A stretch of 64,000 nt of DNA from Lates calcarifer (GCF_001640805.2 NC_066844.1:11808723-11872722), one strand, 5' to 3'; counted from the stretch's first letter, positions 1 through 12,300 are shown. Notes: generated by a model from the sequence alone, not told the origin. Numbers and translations: made by a program.

Positions 1-303
1 GAAAGCAGAAACCTCAATCAACTGCTGTACCAAGGAAAGGTATTGTTATCCACAGCACAGAAATTTACTGTAATTTACTTGAATGAAGCTTTCAACATGG
101 AAAACAAACTTATCATGCACATTGGAAGTGTTAGGATTTACCGTTTGTGTAAAAAGATTAAAATTAAATTAAAGTCTGTGTAAGGCAAATTCAAAGATTT
201 GTCTCTAAACACATTATTGTAGTAGAGGCTGCCTCCACCACTTCCAGGCAAGGAATTCCTGATGACATTATCAAACTTTTTGGCCTTCCCCCAGCATATC
301 TTA

Positions 304-345
304 GACTTAGACTTAGACTAGACTTTATTGATCCCTTGGGATGAC
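304..345 (-). repeat. LINE-end-like dispersed repeat fragment
   Basis: A short TTAGACTTAGACT tandem is followed by ACTTTATTGATCCCTTGGGA. I recognise this arrangement from the ends of teleost non-LTR element copies, where the short tandem is the 3' tail; the copy would then be in minus orientation. The fragment is too short to assign to a family. Confidence 0.3.
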
Positions 346-644
346 TCCCTCATGGAAATTAAGTAATCTCCCTTATATTCTAAACAATATGAATGACATC
401 AAAAATAGTTTCCTTTTAGGGGCTCTATTCAACAGAGCACAAAGAGATGGTTCCCAAATATCCACCACAGCATATGTGATCCATCCAATCCCATGTCATC
501 CATCTGTCTGCAACCCTGTTGCCTTCATCCCCTCATCCCTCCATCCTTTCCCAAATGCCAGTGCAAAAAATGCAAAAGGACTGCCATGCCATATCTGGAG
601 TATTGTAACCCTAACCCTAACTCTGATTGTGAGGATCTTCAGCA

Positions 645-1155
645 AGCTCTGTATCTCTGTCTTTTTCAAAGCCAGCCACACACTAAGACAAAAACTGGCA
701 CATCCAGAAGACTGCACACCCAGCCACAGGAAAAAAAACTATTTGGTGTATGCAGGCCAATGCAGTGAGGAATGCACAGACTTATATATCCGTGAAACTA
801 AACAATCATTTAACAAATGTATGGCTCAGCACAGGAGGGCCAACTCAGGTCAAGGCTCAGGTCAAGCAGTTTACCTGAACCTGAAGAAAAAGGGACACTC
901 CTTCCAGGACAACACTGTACATATTTTAGATAAGGGATAGGTGGTTTGAAACAGGAGTGAAGTAGAGAAACCATGTTTCAACAGAAGAAGTCTACAACAC
1001 CACTTATCCCCACTTACAATGCCGTCCTTTCATCCCTTCCCAGGAGATTGAACAACCATTCACACTTGACCTCAGGTGGCTCAAATGACTCTAATGATCT
1101 GTTGTTACAACAGCCAGGAGTATTAATGAACAATCACACATTTTGATTAACAATT
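645..1155 (+). pseudogene. Penelope-like element remnant with GIY-YIG endonuclease region
   Basis: One frame reads through TLRQKLAHPEDCTPSH, then LVYAGQCSEECTDLYI, then AQHRRANSGQGSG and KKKGHSFQDNTVHILD. This is the order seen in the C-terminal GIY-YIG nuclease of the PLE-type ORF common in fish genomes: a linker, the GIY-YIG strand pair, then the helix with the conserved AQHRR. The frame breaks at about 940. Downstream frames still carry recognisable tail residues, including DRWFE and an NNHSHLTSGGS-like stretch, up to about 1150. The G of GIY-YIG-type 'YIGET' is replaced by R (YIRET), and there are frameshifts, so this is a dead fragment. No reverse transcriptase domain is visible upstream. 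The family placement is from memory of this protein motif. Confidence 0.7.
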
Positions 1156-2262
1156 CCACAGAGATTAAATACCTAAATCTCCCCCGTCAGTCAGTCTAAA
1201 GTGAAGAAGCAAGTATCTACAACCAAGTCCTGTTTGCCACAATTCCACCCTTTTTGGATAACTATGACCTTAATTCTGCCTCCTTACCATCTCTGACTTT
1301 AAAATATATTTGTGGCTACTGCTTCTAGCCTCTATAAACTTTGCACTCCACTGATGTATGGAACAATCCTGGCTTGAACCATCACTACTTTGTTTTCATT
1401 GAAGTTTATGTCAGAGGTGGAGTATGGGCTGAGTTTGATCTTCCGAAAGACAGATGCTCTTGGTTGATTGGTCAGGAGTCACATTACCATTCAGAGTGAT
1501 GGGGAAAGATGTGTGCAAGCTGTGATGAATCAGAAACAGATGGCAGTTCAGGCTGTTGTCTCTCTACTTTTGCCAGCAAAGTTTCCCTCTGTCATCAAAT
1601 ACATAATGCCAGAAACATTTGCATCACTGAATTTTCAAGCAAGTTTGGGATAGATATGCCTCTACAGAAAAATGCCACAGTGCACTGGGCTCTGAAAATG
1701 ACCTACAAATCTTGCTTGCAGCTGTAAGCTCTTGAGACATGTTTACATGTTTTTCATCAGTGATATCAAAGGTGTGATGGGTGAAATGAGACTTTAAAAA
1801 AAGATCACAGCAATTCACCACATTTGTTAGTTTGTTCACCTCTTTGTACTGTGAAATTACAACATTTAATGCCCCTTAAAAAGTATCACACCAATATCAT
1901 TGATTTGGTATTTGGTAGGTCTCTGTTCATCTTTTTATTTTGGGACCAGCACACCATATTAGTCAGCCCTAGTGGTTGTGCTTTAATGGGAATAGTTGTA
2001 TTCAAGTATGATGATGAGGTAAGGTCAGTCTTCTGCCTTAGTCTGTTCTTTCATTCACAACATCAGAGGAATTCCTAATCCTGCCCTTTATTAGAGTCTG
2101 TTCTAACCATCAACTGCATCTCATTTCCTTCAGTTTAAAAGGGAAATTTGAATGATGTCATTCTGAAGTGGGAATCAATTAACCTGCAGAAAGCTGTGAA
2201 AGTTTTAGGAGCTGCAAAAATTGTTCAACCTCTCAGCCGATGTGTGTGTTTCACTCTTTCTT

Positions 2263-2288
2263 ACACACACACACACACACACACACAC
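2263..2288. repeat. (AC)n microsatellite
   Basis: A pure run of 13 AC units lies inside intron sequence and is seen directly. Confidence 0.95.
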
Positions 2289-2492
2289 TTACTCACTCTC
2301 AGGGTGCATGAAGGATGCCTTTACTTTTGAGTGTTTTAAGGATGAAAAAATGGATGAGATATACTGTAATTATTTCCATGTGGGATATGTTTTCAGTCTT
2401 ATGACTCAAACTGGGAAGCAAACAAACACCTTGCCCCTCTGAAGTTAAACTCTAGATAATGACTATAAGAAATATTTACTTAAATTCCATAA

Positions 2493-2745
2493 TTTCAATT
2501 CAATTCAATTCAATTGTATCTATATAGCGCATTATCACAACAAAAGTCATCTCAAGGCACTTTTCATATAGAGCAGTCTATACCATACTCTTAAATAGGT
2601 ATTACAGACAGAGACCAACAAATCCACATGAGCATTAGGCAACAGTGGCAAAGGAAAACTTCCTTTTATGAGGCAGAAACCTTGAGCAGAACCGGAGTCA
2701 GGGTGGGTGGCCTTCTGCCTCGACTGGTTGGGTTAAGAACTACTA
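2493..2745 (+). repeat. Teleost dispersed repeat, CAATT-tandem end (copy 1)
   Basis: The copy begins with a TCAATTCAATTCAATT tandem, followed by TATATAGCGCATTATCACAA and CATCTCAAGGCACTTTTCA, and ends near GGCCTTCTGCCTCGACTGGTTGGGTT. The same sequence recurs at about 33235-33512 (opposite strand), 42030-42113 (partial) and 63769-63930, so its repeat status is supported inside the window. I recognise it as a very common teleost interspersed repeat but cannot name its class with confidence. Confidence 0.8.
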
Positions 2746-3673
2746 CTTTTCTAAGAGAAACTCACTTTTGCAAACTGGGCCAAGTTTGTCAAGTTTGAAA
2801 GACATGGACATACCAGTCAGGCAAGGTCTTATGAAAGATGTAATTGATTTGCATCATGGGAAATGTAGTATCTACAGCTTTTGGTGTTTGGCCCACACTT
2901 ATAATATTACAATATACAATATTCTTGGAAAGTACACATATTTATGCATCACATTCAGTATACCTGACTTTTACATGAGAAAGGGATTTTATTACAAAAC
3001 AATGTTGTGGTTTATATTACTGTAAATTCCTACTCTAGATACAGAGTATTTCTCAAATATGGCTCAAGTTTTAGTACCCTATGCCAACTATTTTGATGTG
3101 GAGAAATCCAAATGCATAACAGGCTTTCTATGCCTAATTATGGTGGATAAACTGTCATGCTACAATTGCTGTATTGTTGGTTTTACTTAAGACAATCAAC
3201 TCTACAATGTAAAGATCCCATTCTCTTTTTAGGATCCACCCATCTTGTTTGAATAAAATGTTTGATGGCAAAACCATGAATGGGCAAACCCGTACATTCA
3301 TTGTAAGCACCCTGTTGTGACTAGCCAATAAAACTGTAAAAGTTATAGCATAAAAGTATATTAAATCTATTATGTCTATCATAAAAGTGGTATGTTTTGG
3401 CCCTGTTGAAAGATTAAAATATGTAGTGTGAGGTAATGCACAGTACAAGCTCAATAAAATGTTCAGTAACTGGCCAGTTCACATTAAAATTTGTTCTCAG
3501 ACAGGAGAAACTAAACAACATTTTTTCAGTAAGTGCCTGATGTCAGTCCCTTGCTACTAAATGAATTTCACTCTCTACTCAATATAATAGCTCTCTAAAA
3601 ACACTTACGATTTTGTATATTTCTTTTCCCGCCACCACCACCACCACCCATCCTCTTCTCTCACTCCTTCCAG

Positions 3674-3883
3674 TCTCATACGGCAAGTATCCCAAGGAGG
3701 CCTTCTCAGTCAGTGCCATAGATGAAGCTGCCAATGCTGTGGAGAAGCAGGAGGTTGTCGATGAGTGCCAGCTGTATGCAGGCCAGCTGTGCCAGCACAC
3801 ATGTACCAGTGTTGGGGGCTCCTACCACTGTGAATGCCACCATGGCTACATCCTGCAGCAAGACAGACACTCCTGTGCACCAA
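3674..3883 (+). CDS. fbln2: fibulin-2 exon: pre-EGF linker plus EGF-like module 1
   Basis: This is the first recognised coding exon of the window (210 bases, 70 codons, phase 1 in and phase 1 out). The acceptor is a pyrimidine tract ending TCCTTCCAG; the donor is a weak CAA|GTACTG. The N-terminal half (SYGKYPKEAFSVSAIDEAAN) is linker. It is followed by an EGF module starting VVDECQLYAGQLCQHTC and ending CECHHGYILQQDRHSCAP, with all six cysteines. The calcium-binding start (D-x-D/N-E) is incomplete because the first Asp is Val, and the Asn-hydroxylation position reads CTSVGGSYHC, without Asn. I therefore infer weak or no calcium binding. Fibulin-2 is a secreted extracellular-matrix and elastic-fibre glycoprotein. 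Its first EGF module is separated from the rest by a linker, and the next exon here matches that arrangement. Confidence 0.9.
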
Positions 3884-4879
3884 GTACTGTAACTCGCCTT
3901 CAAAGCTGATTCAACTATGAACTGTAACTTTTAAGTCACCTGGTCGTGGTTGTAAATTTCAGAATTTGGTTTAAAATATCTATGTATGCTAAATCAGAGT
4001 CTAGGTATGTGGTTGCTCTTTATTTAAAAAAAAATTCTGATGGACAATTAAAGGGGTGTTTAATTTAGTAAAGTTGGGGCAGCCACAGATGACAGATATT
4101 TAAAAAAAATGGTTTACACTGAAATAGGCAGAGCCTGAAATTTCAGTCCCAACCATGGCTCAACCTCCACAAACGTTGGATCTTACCATTCACATAATGG
4201 AACTTGATAGTGTCATTCATTTCAAACTTTAAGCTCTTAGTAAACAGTAACACAGGCTTTCTCCAATCTCCAAGTTTCCATCTAAATGTAGTGCAAATTT
4301 TAAATGACCTTTCAGAAAGTCTGCAAAAGAAAGAAAGAATTGATGCAGGTTTCTAATGCATTAATTACAACTGTTATGTGACTTCAGGAGTTGGTTGAGC
4401 AAGTGAAATAGTTGGTGGCTCTACTTCTCCAGTTGGATCAAACAGTCACAGAAGAAGAAGGCACAACAACATAATTAACATAATTAAAAGAGCTTTGAAC
4501 ATTTATGGTCATTTTACTATAGTTATGCTGTGGTAAAAATAACAACATACTTAATCATCATACTTATGCACTTAAATAGGCTTATCACAATTACCTGCAA
4601 CCTCAAATGAAAGTTTCAAATGAAATTTATTTGCAGGCCCCTCTCCTCTCAATAAAAGAGTATAATGACAAAAGCATCCAGCATGGGTCAAATTATGTCT
4701 TGCTATTAAGAAATTGATATTGTACGAAATATTACTCTTTTTGAAACTTGTTTCATATATCAGAAACATAAAGTAGTCTCAAGTCATTTCCTATATGTTA
4801 TTGAACCCCTCAGTTATCTATGGTACTTCAAATATGGACATATACCCCATGGTCTTTGTTATTGTGTTTCTATCTGCAG
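3884..4879 (+). other. fbln2: fbln2 intron (EGF1 to linker)
   Basis: The intron is 996 bases of AT-rich sequence. No domain, RNA gene or strong repeat was recognised. Confidence 0.8.
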
Positions 4880-5008
4880 TGAGTCTGGATGAAGACAACA
4901 GGGTCAGAGAGGACAGTCCTCCTTTGGTCCCAGCACAAACTACTAATACGACTACCATTTCAACCAGTACAACCACCACCAACCCTGTCCATCTCAGTCT
5001 TTGTGCAG
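4880..5008 (+). CDS. fbln2: fibulin-2 exon: Thr-rich inter-EGF linker
   Basis: The exon has 129 bases (43 codons) in phase 1-1. The acceptor is TTTCTATCTGCAG and the donor CAG|GTAATG. It encodes SLDEDNRVREDSPPLVPAQ followed by a Thr/Ser-rich stretch (TTNTTTISTSTTTTNP) and ends LSLCA. Joined to the next exon, this cysteine falls in C-A-E-N-G-P-C, which corresponds to the start of EGF2 of vertebrate fibulin-2 after its Pro-rich linker. The stretch carries one N-glycosylation sequon (NTT) and many Ser/Thr, so O-glycosylation is likely (inference). The reading frame continues through both splice junctions, which supports the exon despite its low complexity. Confidence 0.85.
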
Positions 5009-7921
5009 GTAATGCCAGCATTATACTAAAATGCATAGTGACATCACCGTGTGTAGGAATCACCACAGTCTTGCTTCTCCTTAATGATAAAGGCTCAAAC
5101 TTTTATCATATGTGCCTTAAACATACATATTCAATCATATTTTATATTTGAAAAGTTTCAGGGACAGATTTTTACATACTCCTAAAGGCAAATGCAGCAA
5201 GATGTTGGGCATCTGTAATATGTTACTATTTTATATAGAGTAAATTTTTTAGGTAAAATCATACCTGATTTTGTGAATCCTACTTTGGGGATTCTTTAGG
5301 CTTATCCTCAGTATATTGTTTCCTCTGTGTCAAATTATGGTACAAATGCAATATATGTCAGGAACCTTTGTGTAGTATTGATTATGATGGCCTCTATTAC
5401 ATCAGAACTTTTGTACAGCCTGAAATCTCAGCATATTTCAGCATGCTTTTCTCAACATACCTCAATTACAGAATGAAGCTTTCACTCACAGTTTCATGTT
5501 TTTTTAACCCCCGGTGTTATGATATATAATATATAGTATATAATATATAAATTGCGGATGAACCTGCTATGGAAGTTCACTATGGAAGAATGGAAGTTCA
5601 CTTATTTTCATATTTCACAAATTTAAAGTGGCTTTAGAAGATATTCAGCTCCCCTCACATTTTGCACAGTTTTATTGTGTTGAAGATTAAATTGTAAATG
5701 GATACACTCAATAACCCAAAATGACAAAGTGAAAACATGTTTTTAGAATTTTTGCGAATGTATTAAAAATTAAAAACTGAAATCTCGTATTTTTAGTAGG
5801 TAAGTATTCACATCCTTAATTCAGTACTTTGTAGAAGGCCCTTTTGACAGCAATGACAGCTTCTTGAGTAAGTCTCTTCATGCTTTACTCAATGGTTTTA
5901 GGCAGTTTATCCCATTCTTCCCTGCAGATTCTCTCAGGCTCTGTCAGATTGGATGGGAAGTCTGTGAACTATCATCTTCAAATTTCTCCACATATGTTCT
6001 ATGTTCTCAAGAGCAGTCAGAGGCTTGTCCTGAAGCCACTCCAGCATGTCTTGGCTGTATGTTTTGGGTCACTGTCTGAAGCTCTGTTTGAGAGACCACT
6101 TGGTTCTTGATTGTCTCCCTGACCAAGGCCCTTCTTGCCTAGTAACTCAGTTTTGTTGGCCAACTGTAAGAAGAGTCCTGGGTCATTGTAGATATTGTAG
6201 ATGGGCAAAATTGCAGTTTTATCCATTTAAAGTTAAGTCAACAAGATAATGTAACATGCAGAAATTGGAGAGGTCTGAATACTTTCTGAAGCAACTGCTA
6301 CTTTAAATTGTAAAATGTTGTGGCGATTATGCAAGAAAAAAATTGAGAAATAAAGCTTATATTATATTAAGCACTCGTTGTAGGAGGAGCACCACTTTTG
6401 GAAAGACATCTATTCATAATCTAATATCATAATACAAATTTCTATACTAATATTAATCATAAATCCAGTCAGTCTAATATCTGTAGCCATAACTTCTGAT
6501 TTTTGCTGGAGACTAAGCTCGTGGGAATGTAGAACAGCTCTTGAAATCGCTTTATGAGGTTGCCTGGCGATGAATCTGCTGTGTCTCAGCTGCTCGTAGT
6601 GTAGACGTCTTTTGGTGTGGCCTGCATGGTTTTCATGCCGGTTGATGACGGAATAGGAGCACTAATTGCTGTACTGAACTTAAACCGAACAATCTAAGAA
6701 AAGCTTGGCCTTGGCTAAAGATGCAAAAATCGTAAAGGCGAAAACACAGGATATTGGCTACTGAAACAGGTTTGTTCTTTTGGTTAAATTTGTTGTTGCT
6801 TGGCCTGAGGAAAACACTTGAACATAGAGACAAATGAAAAGGTTACTTGAAGAGCACACGGTGAAAGAATGTAAAACGACAGGGATAAAGTGCATAGTGA
6901 ATGGCTTTATGAACTCACAGGAATCAAAAAGCATAATAGTCTGTACTTTTTATTTAATATGTTAATTGATTATTATTTATAACTTTTCTTTTTTTTTAGT
7001 CAGAAAAAGTATGCGCATTTGCCTACCATAATCAATTAAGACAGTGCACAAGACGATATATGGAACTGGCACTGTTACTGGCAAGAAAGAAACAATGAAT
7101 GAATACAAACATGGATAATGTGTCAGTAAATCATTCACAAATTTTTATCGAAATAACCCAGACAGAAGAATAAATAGTTCCTATCACTATTAGTAAATCC
7201 GTGGCGATATAGAGGAATTCTTTGATTAAGGAATAAGATAGAATAATAGGATAAGATGAGTAATACTGCCTGATGGCCAGATAGCTTCATGACAGATACA
7301 GAATTAACACTGCAAACAAACTTTTCATCTAATTTATCTCATTTAAAATGAAATACTGTATGCAATGAAGCCACAGGGACATCTTCAGGCTTTGAGATGA
7401 TCCACCAAAACTGCTTGATTTGTAGTTTTTTGTGTTTACACAGATCAAATCTTGATAGTCAGGAAGGGAAAAGGACCACAAACCCTTGAGCTGCTGGAGT
7501 CTCTACTCCAGGCTCATACTAAAGTGTCTGTGATTGTTATTTCCAAGAATATCCTGATCAATGTATGGAGCGGCCCTCTGATACTTCACCACTGCAGAGC
7601 TTTTGTGAGGGATGTGTAAGAAAAAACAGTTCCTGGGCTATGCGTTTGTGACAGACTATGGAGATGTTGAATAGGGAGAATTGTTTCCATTGTGTTGAAT
7701 GTGTTAGCTCATAAGAGGCGCTTTCCGCTTTCCTGCAGGGAATCATGATCAGTGTGAGGGAGTGAAGGCAGGGACCAAAAGAGCCATGTGGTAGTAAACA
7801 ACAGGCACTGAATACTAGGACAGCAGAAACAGCACAAGGATGAGAGATTTAAGACATTATGAATGAATGATTGTCAGGGAGGTATAGCTGTAGTCATGCT
7901 GCTTGTATTTTTGTTTCTTAG
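5009..7921 (+). other. fbln2: fbln2 intron (linker to EGF2)
   Basis: The intron is 2913 bases and holds an internally deleted Tc1-like element (about 5640-6300). The remainder, including 6300-7921, shows no coding or RNA signature that I can support. Confidence 0.8.
5640..6300 (-). mobile_element. Internally deleted Tc1-like DNA transposon
   Basis: On the + strand the text runs as the complement of a salmonid/teleost Tc1-like element. The outer segment contains ATGACAAAGTGAAAACATG and AGTACTTTGTAGAAGGCCC; internal transposase-region segments include CAGATTCTCTCAGGCTCTGT and CTCCCTGACCAAGGCCCTTC. The opposite end reads AGAGGTCTGAATACTTTCTG. Transposase would run on the minus strand. The central part, where the DDE catalytic residues are encoded, is missing, so the copy is non-autonomous. 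Limits are approximate because the terminal repeats have diverged. Confidence 0.75.
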
Positions 7922-8023
7922 AAAATGGTCCGTGCAGTCAGCAGTGTACGGTGGTGGCAGGCCAGGCTCGCTGCTCCTGTTTCCCAGGCTTCTCACTGAT
8001 GACAGATGGACAGATGTGTGAAG
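7922..8023 (+). CDS. fbln2: fibulin-2 exon: EGF-like module 2 (non-calcium type)
   Basis: This is the shortest exon (102 bases, 34 codons, phase 1-1), with acceptor TTTGTTTCTTAG and donor GAAG|GTAAGG. It encodes (E)NGPCSQQCTVVAGQARCSC then FPGFSLMTDGQMCE. Five of the EGF cysteines are here and the first (in LCA) is supplied by the preceding linker exon. The module lacks both the D-x-D-E-C start and the Asn-hydroxylation motif, so it should not bind calcium. This matches the second EGF of mammalian fibulin-2 as I recall it. It is easy to miss because no Met-initiated ORF covers it. Confidence 0.9.
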
Positions 8024-9089
8024 GTAAGGTCTGCTGCTCCTTCTTATCATGTTACCATTGGCAGTAATTGGAGCAATTCACAAAGCTTGTGTGTGTCCCT
8101 TAAGCTGTCTCCCTCCAGCTGGGTTTGCACAAGGTAACAAACAACCTAACATCATCAACAATACTGCATAAATGAACAACAAACACACACAGCCATGACA
8201 ACAGAACAAAAGTGCAATGGAGCACCTCTGGTCGTGGAGACCATTGCTGGGAGTGTGAGTCAACCATAGCCAATTACTCTGTTGCAAAAATAGCTTCAAA
8301 ACACTACACATAGCATCTGTGTACTTGGCTACCTTCCTTTAAAACTTGGCACAACAGTGCAGCATCTCTGACAGAAGGTCAGCATTCACAACTGTAGTCT
8401 GTGGCACCTTTAATGACTTTAATATAATATAAGCACTGACCCCCTAGGCACCTGGAAACTAACCAGATTTTTAGAGCCTGAAATTATTAGTTGATCAATC
8501 ATTTAGTAGATTAGGAGGTGTTTTTTTAGGCAAACATGTCAAGTCAGAAGTCAATGAATATTTGACTGATTCCCAGTTTTCTGTTTTTTTTTTTTTTTTT
8601 TTTTTTAAAACGTTGACTTGGGCTTCAGAGACCGATGATAGGCATTTTTCACCATTTTATGATGTTTTGTCACCGAATCATTAATCAATTACAAAATGTG
8701 TATTGATAATGAAGATAACTGTTGGTTGTCTTATAGTTCAGCTATGATGGATTAACCTTGCCTTGCCCATGAATTTCTGTGTTTTGCATAGTATCTTCCC
8801 TGAAGTTAAATACACCTAATATTACATTTTATAAAAATGTAATACATAAATAAATGATGTAATTTTAACATTTTAACATTTGTAAAAGGCTATTTCAGGT
8901 GAAGTAGGGTGCCTCCACAATTAAGTCCTAGACACTTTTAATGCCACTGCCTAGTTACTCTGCAGATTAAAACTGCACTTCTCATTATTTTTATAATGAC
9001 AACTTCAAATAAATGCTAATGTTGTTCTGTGTCATGTCTAAATAATCAATTGTTTACTAACATGTTAGCCTTTACAGCTTATAAGACGA

Positions 9090-9360
9090 TAATACACTCG
9101 CGGTTTATTGGGTACACCTTGCTAAAACTATTTCAGTTTAAATGCAACAGTCCTGCAATAAATAGTACCTTCAGTAAGCCAATTGGAATAGTCAGTTGTT
9201 GTTATAGAGAAGTGTTAAAATTTCTGGTCATATTGTAGGCTATGGTTTGTGCTGCTGTTGAATTTTGTTGCATAATACTGAGATGTTTTAAGTATTTAGT
9301 CTACCCTTATTACGTCATAGATCCAACATTGCTTTTGAAAATGAAAAATTTCATAATTAA
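9090..9360 (+). repeat. Teleost dispersed repeat starting GGTTTATTGGGTACACCT
   Basis: Characteristic segments are GGTTTATTGGGTACACCTTG, GCAACAGTCCTGCAATAAAT, TTGCATAATACTGAGATGTT and GATCCAACATTGCTTTTGAA, in that order. I recognise this order from a common teleost interspersed repeat, probably a non-autonomous DNA element. Only one copy is in this window, so the assignment rests on memory. Confidence 0.55.
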
Positions 9361-12300
9361 AGATCACTGCTCAGCAAATATCATTGCTCATTGAACAAAG
9401 ACAGATTGGAGGTACTGGCTGACTCAAAGTTAACATTTTACTCTGGAGGGCATGGAATCACATAGATAGACCAACATTAAACCCATCCCCAGAGCGGAAT
9501 GTAATTGTTACCATGCTGCCAAAGATCATTTCCCATGAATGGCCTTACAGTGATAAATTTGCTTCCATAGTTTGTAAATTGATCCATGAATTTACAGTAG
9601 GGTGAACTTGGCAGCAATTTTGCTTTGTGAAAGTACACTAGTGTTACTTGAGTAAAGCCCTGCCCACACCACATGTACTGCTGACTGTGTAAGATAGCAT
9701 TGCAAGGGTGAACAGGTAGGAAGTGAAAGATTGTGTGCTGTTTACTAGGGAAGGCCTGCTGTGAAAGGCCATGTAGTTGTGACACAGAATATAAATTGGA
9801 GCTGCAATCCTGGCAGAGTTTATTTAATGTGTCAGTCAGCAGATAGGATAATACCTCTAGATCCAAAAGCATTACAAAGGAGTTACTGTTCCCCTTCCTA
9901 TCACTTCATTCAGTGAAAAGAGTGAACACTTTCTCCTGTGTTCCCACGTGTGAAGATGTGGGTGGGCAACATTTTGTTTGTTTGTTTTATGGAATGAAAC
10001 AAAGCAAATAGTACTACAAGATGTCAGTGTGTGGGGGGGGGGGTATTTGAGGATTTCACTTAAATGTAAGTAGACTGTGAAGTAAACTATGGAGTACTTG
10101 TTGCAGATATATCATACAGTCTTTGAAAACACTGTGGAAATAGTAACACTTCGGATGTTTGGTGTAATCTGAAATTTGTAATTATGCACTTCTATAAGTA
10201 ATACTGATTAATCCAATATCTGATATATGAACAAGCAAGAGTGGGTTGTGTGAGGAGGGCTTTGTGCGCAACCTGAATAGTAAATGTGTGGGTATAGACA
10301 GTTAATCAGCACTCTGATGGCTATGAATGAATATTTACATTTTTCTTAAATTTTCCAGACATTCACAAACAAGCACACTGGTAATTCAGAGATCATAGTG
10401 GTTTCCAGATTTAATTCATGTGGTTGCCACTTTCACACATTTACAGTATTTACTCTTGGGGCTAAAGAAACCAGTACAGGCAAGGTTCGATTTGGTTTGC
10501 ATTATTCAAATTGTGCATGGAGATCAGCTTTCAGAGTTATTATATGGATGGTAACAATGGATGAGACACTAAATAGCAATCAAGGCCCACTGCATCATCC
10601 TCTCTGTGGTCACATTGCTAACATAATATTTAACTTTGCATGGCTGGGATTGTTGGAGAGAGATATTTTTATGTTCTACCAAACCTCATAGAAGATATTA
10701 ACACTGATCAACCACATCATTTTCAGAATCATGAACCCACCCAGCTAAACAGAGAGAAACCTTATGGTCCCATCCAGGCTAAAAGTCATCTGCTGCTTTA
10801 GTCAAAATGAAAAATTATTAAAATTGATATCATCTCTCTATATAGGGCCTTAGACATGTTTCAATATTGTGTTGTTTTAAATAGGTAATAGAATCAATGT
10901 AGGTACTCTGCAAGGCAAAGACCAGTGCATGTAATATCCCTGCGTAATAGGATTTAAATAACCTTGACAGGCTTTTTGAGGCCCCTCATTTTGGAGCCGA
11001 GTGATGTGGAAAAGTGAACCTGAGACACAATGAGATAGGGGCTTCATTCAGATGAGATGGCTGAAGATAAGATGTTGGCAAATGTCAGTGTAAGTAATAG
11101 GTGCCAAGTGAAGTTTAAAATAGAGCCCTAGATCTTTTCTGGGGGACCCCTAAATTGACACATCCTTCTGAATTCTCCTGTCATTGATGATTAAGAAATC
11201 ACACAGCTTGCACTTGAGTCCCACAAGTCTGCATCTGTGTAACCCTAACCCTCCTGTCTCACACCTAATCTGCCAATAAGTCAAGTCTGACTTCACCTAC
11301 CTCAGTTTTAACTTTTAAAAAAGTCTAATTGTCTGCTGGGTTCAATCTGTAAGAACAACAGGGTGTATGTTTTCTTCAGGGCTTAATGGTGCTGGTCAGT
11401 ATGATTTGCTTCTGTTCACAGCCTCCTCTTGTCTCTTAATGGAATTCTTCTAAAACTATTACCCCTCTCAATTCAACTAAACATATTTATTCTTCAGAAA
11501 CAGATTCTGTTTCTTTGTTTTGTATTGCATCACTGAAGTCCAGAAGGCAGAGACCTTAAGGCCTTTTTTCCTTTAATTTTCTTTTTTTCCCCTCCTCGAA
11601 TGACGCACTGGAAATAATGCTGGACACCAGAGCCCAGTGGTGAAAGAAGATGGTGACTCTCTGCACCACTGGCAATGTGTAAACACTGGAAACAGTTCCA
11701 TTCATCCCTAGGCATGATGGAGAGCAGGGCACAGAGGATGGGATAGACTCAGTATGATTTGTCCCTGGAAATAATGAAGACAACAAATGTCTTTTGAGGA
11801 CATATAGAAGGCTAGCCCCAAAACAAGACTATGTCACCAGTATATTGCCTGTACAGAACATGTAAACCCTAGTTGATTAAACAAAATGTTAGTGTTAAAA
11901 AGGAAAACTCTAAATTTTAGTAAGACAAATGTATTCGCTTGCAGCTCCACAGAGGCTTTATATAATATAATAAGCTATGTTCTGTGCTGTGAGTGATGCT
12001 TGTGTAGTTTTCTGAGGTGAATAACCTTACAGTAAAAGAGCTGCAGGATGTTAGTCACACACAGGGAACACACTGAAAACCTCAGATCAGTATTCATCCA
12101 CAGTTCATTCAAATTACCATTGGCAAAGTCAAGAAAGGCATTTCTGCAAGGGACTGCCAACAGATACATGGGAAAACAGGAGAATATGTCCCCCTCTTGT
12201 CCCTGCTTTTGTTTTTAAGCCTTGGCTCCTTCATGCACATTTTATAAAACCTTTTTGTCTGGTTCCCCGTGGAATGTGCCATATTTTGAGGTGATCTTCA

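Larger units (their letters stand above)
1..3673 (+). other. fbln2: fbln2 intron sequence upstream of the EGF1 exon
   Basis: No fbln2 exon is recognisable here: I see no anaphylatoxin-type Cys pattern and no EGF signature next to splice sites. It is read as intron because the next exon has a clear acceptor at 3671-3673 and starts in phase 1, so an upstream coding exon must exist outside the window. The stretch holds a LINE-end-like repeat near 304-345, a Penelope-like remnant (about 645-1155), a CA microsatellite (2263-2288) and a common teleost dispersed repeat (about 2493-2745). The rest looks like ordinary AT-rich intron. Confidence 0.65.

Noticed and set aside
605..625. Telomere-like CCCTAACCCTAA text (also at 11239-11252)
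   Set aside because: Only two to three units in each case. This is too short to indicate an interstitial telomere; chance or an ancient repair trace is enough.
1509..1727. Cys-rich frame considered as a fibulin anaphylatoxin exon
   Set aside because: Cysteine spacing does not fit the CC...C...CC anaphylatoxin pattern and there are no suitable phase-1 splice borders.
9477..9872. 131-aa minus-strand open frame
   Set aside because: No domain, no flanking splice sites, and composition typical of intron sequence.
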